This document shows positions 58,979 through 64,000 of a stretch of DNA of 64,000 bases, piece after piece; the stretch's first letter is position 1; each line of letters starts with the position of its first letter. The notes under the pieces were generated by a model. It was given only the letters and a program-made list of their open reading frames with translations, was not told where the DNA came from and did not search any database. The DNA comes from Ornithinicoccus hortensis (GTDB lineage Bacteria; Actinomycetota; Actinomycetes; Actinomycetales; Dermatophilaceae): the NCBI RefSeq assembly GCF_006716185.1, contig NZ_VFOP01000001.1, positions 3,472,001 through 3,536,000 of the forward strand. The letters run 5' to 3'. Both the position numbers and the translations under genes were made by a program.

Positions 58979-60958
58979 GTGACGACACCGCACGGATCCT
59001 GGCCCTCCCCCATCGGGGCGGCCGACATGTACGCCGCCTCGGTCGCGCTGGACGCACCCCGCGTGGACGGCGCCGACACCTACTGGCTCGAGGGGCGGGC
59101 CGAGGAGGGCGGGCGCACCGTCCTCGTCCGGCTCTCCGCCGACGGGACCCGGGAGGACCTCACCCCGGCGCCGTGGAACGTGCGCTCCCGGGTGCACGAG
59201 TACGGTGGCGGGGCGTATGCCGTGTCCGCCGGCCAGGTGGTCTTCACTGAGTTCACCACGGGGCAAGTGGTCCGCTTGGACGCGGACGGGGCCCACCCGA
59301 TCACCCCGGACGCAGGTGGGGCTGCCGTCGGCTTCGGCGGCCTGACCCTAGACCCCGCCCGGCGCGTCGTGTATGCCGTGCGCGAGGACCACCGTGGTGG
59401 CGGGGAGCCGGTCAACCTGCTGGTGCGGCTCGACCTGGACGGGGCCAACGCCGACTTCGGGACCCCGGTGCTGGGCCGCAGCGAGCCGGCCAGCGACTTC
59501 GTCTCGGCCCCGGTGCTCAGCCCCCGGGGCGGGCACCTGGCCTGGGTCGCCTGGGACCACCCGGACATGCCGTGGGACAGCAGCGTCCTGCTCGTCGCGG
59601 ACCTCGACGCGGCGGGCCTGGCCGAGGGCACCCGCCACCACACCCCCGTGGCCGGCGGGCCGGGCGAGTCGGTCGAGGAACCGACCTGGCTGTCCGAGGA
59701 CCGGCTCCTCTTCGTCGGCGACCGCACCGGCTTCGGCAACCTCTCCACGGTGGACCTCACGCCCGACGGGGCGACCTCCCCGACGGTGGTCGCCCCGCAG
59801 GAGATCGAGTTCGGGTGCCCGCGCTGGACCCTGGACACGCGCGTCCTGGCCCGCACCGGCGCAGGCACCGTCGTCGCCCGCTGCAGCGTCGACGGGTTCG
59901 GGCGGCTCGCGGCCTGGGATCCCGCGACCGGGCAGACCCGCCTGGTGGACCTCGCGGTCTCCGACGTGACCGAGGTCGTCGGGGGCGGGGCGGGCACGTC
60001 GGACGACACCGTGGTGGCGCGGTGCCGCTTCGTCGACGGGCCGGCGGCGCTGGTCCGGATCGACGTCGCCGACGGCTCCCTGGAGGTGCTGCGGTCCTCC
60101 TCCGACGGCGCGATCGACCCCGCGTACGTGAGCCGGCCGGAGCCGGTCAACTGGACCTCCGAGGACGGCGCGACCGCCCACGGGTTCTACTACCCGCCGA
60201 CCCACCCGGACGCGGTGGCGCCCGCCGGTGAGTTGCCGCCGCTCATCGTCAAGACGCACGGCGGACCCACGGCGGCGGCGGTCCCCGGCTACGCACCCGG
60301 CATCCTCTACTGGACCTCCCGCGGCATCGGGGTCCTGGACGTCAACTACGGCGGCTCGACGGGCTACGGCCGCGCCTACCGGCAGCGTCTGGCGGGGAGG
60401 TGGGGGATCGTCGATGTGGCCGACGCCGCGAGCGGTGCCCTGGCCCTGGCCGAGGCGGGTCGGGTCGACCGCGCCCGGATGGCCATCACCGGCGGCAGCG
60501 CCGGTGGCTACACCACGCTCGCCGCACTGACCTTCCGGGACGTCTTCGCCGCCGGGGCGAGCCACTACGGGATCAGCGACCTGGCCGCCCTGGCCGCGGA
60601 GACGCACAAGTTCGAGTCCCGCTACTGCACCGGACTCGTGGGGCCGTGGCCCGAGGCCCGGGCGACCTACGAAGAGCGCTCCCCCATCCACCACACCGAC
60701 CGGCTCAGCTGCCCGATCATCCTGCTCCAGGGCGACCAGGACCGGGTCGTCCCGCCGAACCAGGCGGAGCTGATGGCGCAGGCGCTGCGTGACAAGGGCC
60801 TGCCCGTGGCGCTGCTCATCTTCGAGGGCGAGGGGCACGGGTTCCGGTCGCTGGACAGCCTGGTCCGGGCACGGGAGGCCGAGGCGGCGTTCTACGGCCG
60901 GGTGTTCGGGTACGCACCGGCCGACGACCTGCCGGACCTGGAGATCGAGAACCTGTAA
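58979..60958 (+). CDS. S9-family peptidase (prolyl oligopeptidase/acylaminoacyl-peptidase type)
   Basis: The 659-residue enzyme has an N-terminal beta-propeller (about 1-390) and a C-terminal alpha/beta-hydrolase with nucleophile in GGSAGGYTT, acid in LQGDQDRVVPP and histidine in EGEGHGFR, a complete triad. The helical lid region LAGRWGIVDVADAASG precedes the serine. S9 enzymes cleave short peptides or remove acyl-amino acids. No signal peptide, so cytoplasmic. GTG 58979. Confidence 0.92.
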   Translation: MTTPHGSWPSPIGAADMYAASVALDAPRVDGADTYWLEGRAEEGGRTVLVRLSADGTREDLTPAPWNVRSRVHEYGGGAYAVSAGQVVFTEFTTGQVVRLDADGAHPITPDAGGAAVGFGGLTLDPARRVVYAVREDHRGGGEPVNLLVRLDLDGANADFGTPVLGRSEPASDFVSAPVLSPRGGHLAWVAWDHPDMPWDSSVLLVADLDAAGLAEGTRHHTPVAGGPGESVEEPTWLSEDRLLFVGDRTGFGNLSTVDLTPDGATSPTVVAPQEIEFGCPRWTLDTRVLARTGAGTVVARCSVDGFGRLAAWDPATGQTRLVDLAVSDVTEVVGGGAGTSDDTVVARCRFVDGPAALVRIDVADGSLEVLRSSSDGAIDPAYVSRPEPVNWTSEDGATAHGFYYPPTHPDAVAPAGELPPLIVKTHGGPTAAAVPGYAPGILYWTSRGIGVLDVNYGGSTGYGRAYRQRLAGRWGIVDVADAASGALALAEAGRVDRARMAITGGSAGGYTTLAALTFRDVFAAGASHYGISDLAALAAETHKFESRYCTGLVGPWPEARATYEERSPIHHTDRLSCPIILLQGDQDRVVPPNQAELMAQALRDKGLPVALLIFEGEGHGFRSLDSLVRAREAEAAFYGRVFGYAPADDLPDLEIENL

Positions 60959-60986
60959 CCCGGCCGGGGTCGTGCCCGGTCTGCCT

Positions 60987-63632
60987 TCAAGCGGTGAGCT
61001 GGATCGTCGTGGCGTGCGGGATCTGCCGGTAGCGCTCCGGGGTGCAGGTGAGCAGGATGACCTGGGTCCGCTCGGCCGGTCCGTCGAAGACCGCCCCGAC
61101 CCGGTGCAACCGCTCGGGGTCGGTGTAGCCCAGGGCGTCGTCGATGATCACCGGCACCCCCTGCTCCCGGTCCACCAGGCCCGCGACGGCGAGCCGGGCC
61201 AGGATGCCCAGCTGCTCCTTGGCCCCGCCGGACAGCTGGTCGAAAGGCACCAGCGTGCCGTGCAGCCGGCGGGCCGCGATGGTCAGGTCCGGCGCCACCT
61301 CGACGGAGAAGGAGGACCCGTAGACCAGCCGCCCCAGCCGGTCGATCTCGGCGGCATAGGGGCGCACGTAGGCGCGGTGGGCGTCTTCCCGGTGCCGCCG
61401 CATGGTGTCGTACAACTGCCGGGCGGCACGGGCCCGACGGTCCACCGCCTGCAGGCGGGCGCGAGCGTCGTCGAAGGCCGCGAGCGCCTGGTCGTAGGCC
61501 TCGGCCCGTCCCTCCCCGGCCGCCATCTGCACCTTCGCGGAGACCTGGATCGCCTCCTCGCGCGCCCGCGCCGCCTGCGCCAGGTGGTCGCGCAGTTCGC
61601 GCCCGGCCGACTCCAGCCGCTGCCGGACCCCCTGGGGGTCGGCCTCGGCCAGCTCGCGTCGGGCCTGCCCGGCGCCGGCCTCCAGCTGGGCCAGCTCGGT
61701 GGCCAGCCTGGTCACTGCCTCCTCGAGCGCTTCGTCACCGGTGCCCTCGCGCGCGGCCTGCAACGCCGCCCGGTCCTGGTCCACCCGCTCCCGCTGCGCG
61801 GCCAGTCCGGCCTGCACCGTGGCCTGGCGCAGCCGCAGCTGCTCCAGGGAGCGCTCGGCAGCCCGGTGCTCACGTGCGGAAGCCTCGGCCGCCTCGGCCG
61901 CGGCCCGACGGTCCTGCTCCGCGGCGCGCCGCACGGCACGGGCCTGCTCCGCATCAGCCGGCAGCGGGTAGTCCTCGGGCCGGTCCGCCCGGTAGCGATC
62001 GGCCTGGTCCGCCAAGGACTCCAGGCGCTCGGCGAGGAGGGCCGGGTCCTCTCCGGAAGCCAGGTCCTCGACCCGGTCGGTCCACCGGCGCACCCGGGCG
62101 ACCGCCTCGACCCGCGCCTCGTGCGCCGCGCGCGCCGAGTCCAGGTCGGGCACGCCGGCCCGCTCCAGCAGTCCGGCCACCTGCTGCTCCGCCTGCGCCA
62201 GCTGCTCGGCCCTCTCGCGGCCCGACTGCTCCGGCGTGAGCACCAGGCGCAGGACGCCGGGCACCTCGATGACCAGGTCTCCGGTGAGGGGCCGCTGGAC
62301 CGAGGCGCCCTCGGTCAGGGGGACCGGCTCGCCGTCCACCAGGACCTGCGCTCCGGGGGCCAGGGCCTGCAGGTCGACCGCGCCGCTGGCGACGGTGTGC
62401 CGGGCCCGCAGCAACGAGGCCTGCTGGGCCGCCTCGTCCACCTGCCCCCAGAGCTCGGGCGTGAGCGTGAGGCCGGACAGCTCGGACTGTGCCGAGGCGA
62501 GCTCGGCCGTGGCCTCCCCGAGCAGCCGCACCCGGCGGGTCAACTCGTCCCCCCGCTCCTGGTCCGCCAGGTGCGCCTCGTCGGCCGCGGCCCGCCGGTG
62601 CACCTCCTCCGCGGTCTCCCTGGCCCTGGCGGTCTCGGTCGCGCGCGCCGCCAGGGGCTCCAGCCCCTCCTCGAGGGCGGCGACCTCGGCGTCGAGGCGG
62701 GCCCCCTCGTCCTCCGCCGCGGCGACCGCACGCTCGGCCGCTCCGAGGGCGGCCACCGCTCCGCTGCGGGCATCCAGGTCCGCGCGGGCCCGTTCGGAAC
62801 GCTCCGCGGCGTGCTGACGCCGGTCGCGGGCGGCCGCATGGACCCGCTCGAGCTCGGCCACCCGTGCGACCTGGGCGGTCAGCCCCTCGACGGCACGCTC
62901 GAGCTCTGGCTGTCGCGCGCCGAGGGCGGCCGAGGCGGCCCGCAACCGCTCGTCCTCGCGCACCAGCTCGTCGGTCTCCTGCACCCGCTGGAAGGCCTCG
63001 ACGGCAGCATCCCGTGCGGCGTGGGTCGCGGTGAGGGCGTCGCGCAGCTCCCGGGTGGGCCGGCCGCCCGGGGTGAAGTAGCGCAGGTACTCGCGCTCCA
63101 CCCGATCCAGCAGGTCGAGCCCGTCCTCGGCGTGGAGCTCGGCACCGCTCGCCCCGTCCAGCGCCTGGGTGAGCACGCCGCTGTCCGTGAGCGAGACCTG
63201 CCCCAGCTCACCCGCCTGGGTGAACCGGAGCGCGTCCCACAACCGTTGGTCGAGCGCCTCGCCCAGGATGGCGTCCAACCGCTCCTGCGCGGCGCTGCCG
63301 GTCAGCTGCTCGCGGACCGGCGAGAGCACCTCAAGGGTCGTGCTCGGCGACCGCAGCCACTGCTTGGCGAACCGCACCCGGTACTCGCCCACCGTGAACT
63401 CGGCCGCGACGAACGGGCCGACGTCGCGTCCGACCGGTTGCAACTCCTTGACCCGGCTCGACTGGGAGGTCGCCTTGGCCCGCGGGTCGAGCAGCCGGTC
63501 GAGGGCCTCCAGCAGGGTGGACTTGCCGACCTCGTTGGGCCCCTCGATGACCACGACGCCGTGGTCGGGGAAGGTGACGGTGCGCTCCCGCACACCCTTG
63601 ACGTCGCGCAGCGTCAGCTCGTGCAGTCTCAT
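60987..63632 (-). CDS. SbcC/Rad50-like (YhaN-type) AAA ATPase with coiled coils
   Basis: The 881-residue protein begins MRLHELTLRDVKGVRERTVTFPDHGVVVIEGPNEVGKSTLLEALDRLL (Walker A GPNEVGKST near residues 30-38). It has long Ala/Glu/Arg-rich coiled coils (about 200-390 and 520-770) around a short central domain. The ABC signature FDQLSGGAKEQLGILARLAVA and Walker B GVPVIIDDALGYTDPER lie near the end. The central zinc-hook CxxC of true Rad50/SbcC is absent, like the YhaN class. ATG 63632 overlaps the upstream nuclease gene stop by four bases, suggesting a nuclease complex for DNA end processing. Confidence 0.88.
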   Translation of the reverse strand: MRLHELTLRDVKGVRERTVTFPDHGVVVIEGPNEVGKSTLLEALDRLLDPRAKATSQSSRVKELQPVGRDVGPFVAAEFTVGEYRVRFAKQWLRSPSTTLEVLSPVREQLTGSAAQERLDAILGEALDQRLWDALRFTQAGELGQVSLTDSGVLTQALDGASGAELHAEDGLDLLDRVEREYLRYFTPGGRPTRELRDALTATHAARDAAVEAFQRVQETDELVREDERLRAASAALGARQPELERAVEGLTAQVARVAELERVHAAARDRRQHAAERSERARADLDARSGAVAALGAAERAVAAAEDEGARLDAEVAALEEGLEPLAARATETARARETAEEVHRRAAADEAHLADQERGDELTRRVRLLGEATAELASAQSELSGLTLTPELWGQVDEAAQQASLLRARHTVASGAVDLQALAPGAQVLVDGEPVPLTEGASVQRPLTGDLVIEVPGVLRLVLTPEQSGRERAEQLAQAEQQVAGLLERAGVPDLDSARAAHEARVEAVARVRRWTDRVEDLASGEDPALLAERLESLADQADRYRADRPEDYPLPADAEQARAVRRAAEQDRRAAAEAAEASAREHRAAERSLEQLRLRQATVQAGLAAQRERVDQDRAALQAAREGTGDEALEEAVTRLATELAQLEAGAGQARRELAEADPQGVRQRLESAGRELRDHLAQAARAREEAIQVSAKVQMAAGEGRAEAYDQALAAFDDARARLQAVDRRARAARQLYDTMRRHREDAHRAYVRPYAAEIDRLGRLVYGSSFSVEVAPDLTIAARRLHGTLVPFDQLSGGAKEQLGILARLAVAGLVDREQGVPVIIDDALGYTDPERLHRVGAVFDGPAERTQVILLTCTPERYRQIPHATTIQLTA

Positions 63633-64000
63633 CGTGCCCCCTGGGTGCTCAACCGGTAGAGCAGGGCGAGGGCGTCCTGGGCGCTCTGCCCGTCCCACTC
63701 CCGCTCGGTCTCGTGGTGCCAACCGGCCAGGTCGTCACCGTCGGCGATCTCGTCCGTGGTGTCCCGCGCGGCCTCCGGGTCGACGTCGGCCACCGCCGCG
63801 GCACCGGCCCCCGCCGCTCCCCCGAGCCCGCGGATCTCCTCGGCTGCAGCGGCCACGAAGCCGCCCCAGCCCAGGTCGCCGAGGTCCTCGTCGTCCGCGA
63901 TGACGGCGACGTGGTGGTGACGCTCCCAGGTGTGCAGCGCGGCGAGCACCTCCCCGTGGCCGGCCAGCATCTCCTCCAACCGGGCGTGGTCGGCCAACCC
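63629..64000 (-). CDS. C-terminal part of an SbcD-like (probable metallophosphoesterase) partner, partial
   Basis: The minus-strand frame is open from the right edge to 63629 and overlaps the ATPase start by four bases (ATGA). The visible 123 codons are a C-terminal tail (LEEMLAGHGEVLAALHTWERHHHVAVIADDEDLGDLGWGG..), without catalytic motifs. SMC-like ATPases of this class are usually encoded just after a calcineurin-like phosphoesterase, so that identity is inferred from position only. Confidence 0.55.
   Translation of the reverse strand, partial: GLADHARLEEMLAGHGEVLAALHTWERHHHVAVIADDEDLGDLGWGGFVAAAAEEIRGLGGAAGAGAAAVADVDPEAARDTTDEIADGDDLAGWHHETEREWDGQSAQDALALLYRLSTQGAR

Noticed and set aside
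60964-60979. Terminator between the S9 peptidase and the ATPase gene
   Set aside because: Only a five-base-pair stem (CCGGG/CCCGG) is present, too weak to support.

Overview
This window is a high-GC chromosome segment from an actinomycete, most likely Micrococcales near the Intrasporangiaceae/Ornithinimicrobium/Serinicoccus group. The lineage is inferred from GC-rich codons, many GTG starts, frequent 4-nt GTGA/ATGA stop-start overlaps, a mycothiol-dependent family protein, the actinobacterial cell-division pair SepX/GlpR and Glp, and about ten genes whose start codon sits 5-8 nt after a TANNNT-like -10 box with no Shine-Dalgarno (leaderless). Nearly all of the sequence is coding. No CRISPR array, rRNA or intact insertion sequence was seen.

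Layout. 1-6.1 kb: the end of a secreted protein with three cell-wall-binding CWB2 repeats, two membrane proteins, and a methionine-type ABC importer (metQ-metN-metI) with an unusual palindromic leader. 6.1-10.4 kb: succinate dehydrogenase (sdhC-sdhA-sdhB) with rsmI coupled to its end. 10.5-13.4 kb: protein O-mannosyltransferase, a lipoprotein hydrolase and a TPR protein. 13.4-18.5 kb: a nitric-oxide module made of a cysteine-rich winged-helix regulator, quinol-type NO reductase, a Cys-rich membrane protein, an SPFH protein and a small membrane protein. 18.4-21.8 kb: two PH-domain membrane proteins and ornithine carbamoyltransferase. 22-26 kb: a valine-degradation operon. 26-35 kb: hydrolase, mycothiol-family protein, MgtE, acetyltransferase, an OsmC/methyltransferase/cupin stress operon with an AT-rich operator, AraC/TauE and MarR/MFS regulator-transporter pairs, each with a clear palindrome.

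35.2-42 kb: tRNA-Ala, aldo-keto reductase and VOC protein, then the conserved cluster galU-glp(moeA-like)-moaC-rimJ-sepX, with 5-formyl-THF cyclo-ligase divergent. 42-49 kb: a DUF222/HNH protein, penicillin-acylase-family hydrolase, FmdB-like zinc ribbon, MtnP, SAF-domain protein and mscL. 49.3-54.6 kb: a coupled operon of an MFS transporter, a 1227-residue helicase/nuclease-like protein whose ATPase and nuclease motifs look degenerate, and a small Pro-rich protein. 54.6-57.6 kb: an ABC-permease remnant, an NCS1 transporter, tRNA-Arg(CCT) and next to it a frameshifted integrase joined to a truncated TetR gene, which looks like the scar of a lost island. 57.6-64 kb: a zinc-sensor-like ArsR with a CDF exporter, an S9 peptidase, and an SbcD/SbcC-like pair running off the right edge.

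The regions most worth follow-up are the helicase/nuclease operon with degenerate active sites (49.3-54.6 kb), the nitric-oxide module with its unusual partners (13.4-18.5 kb), and the methionine-importer leader with repeated palindromes (5.9-6.1 kb).
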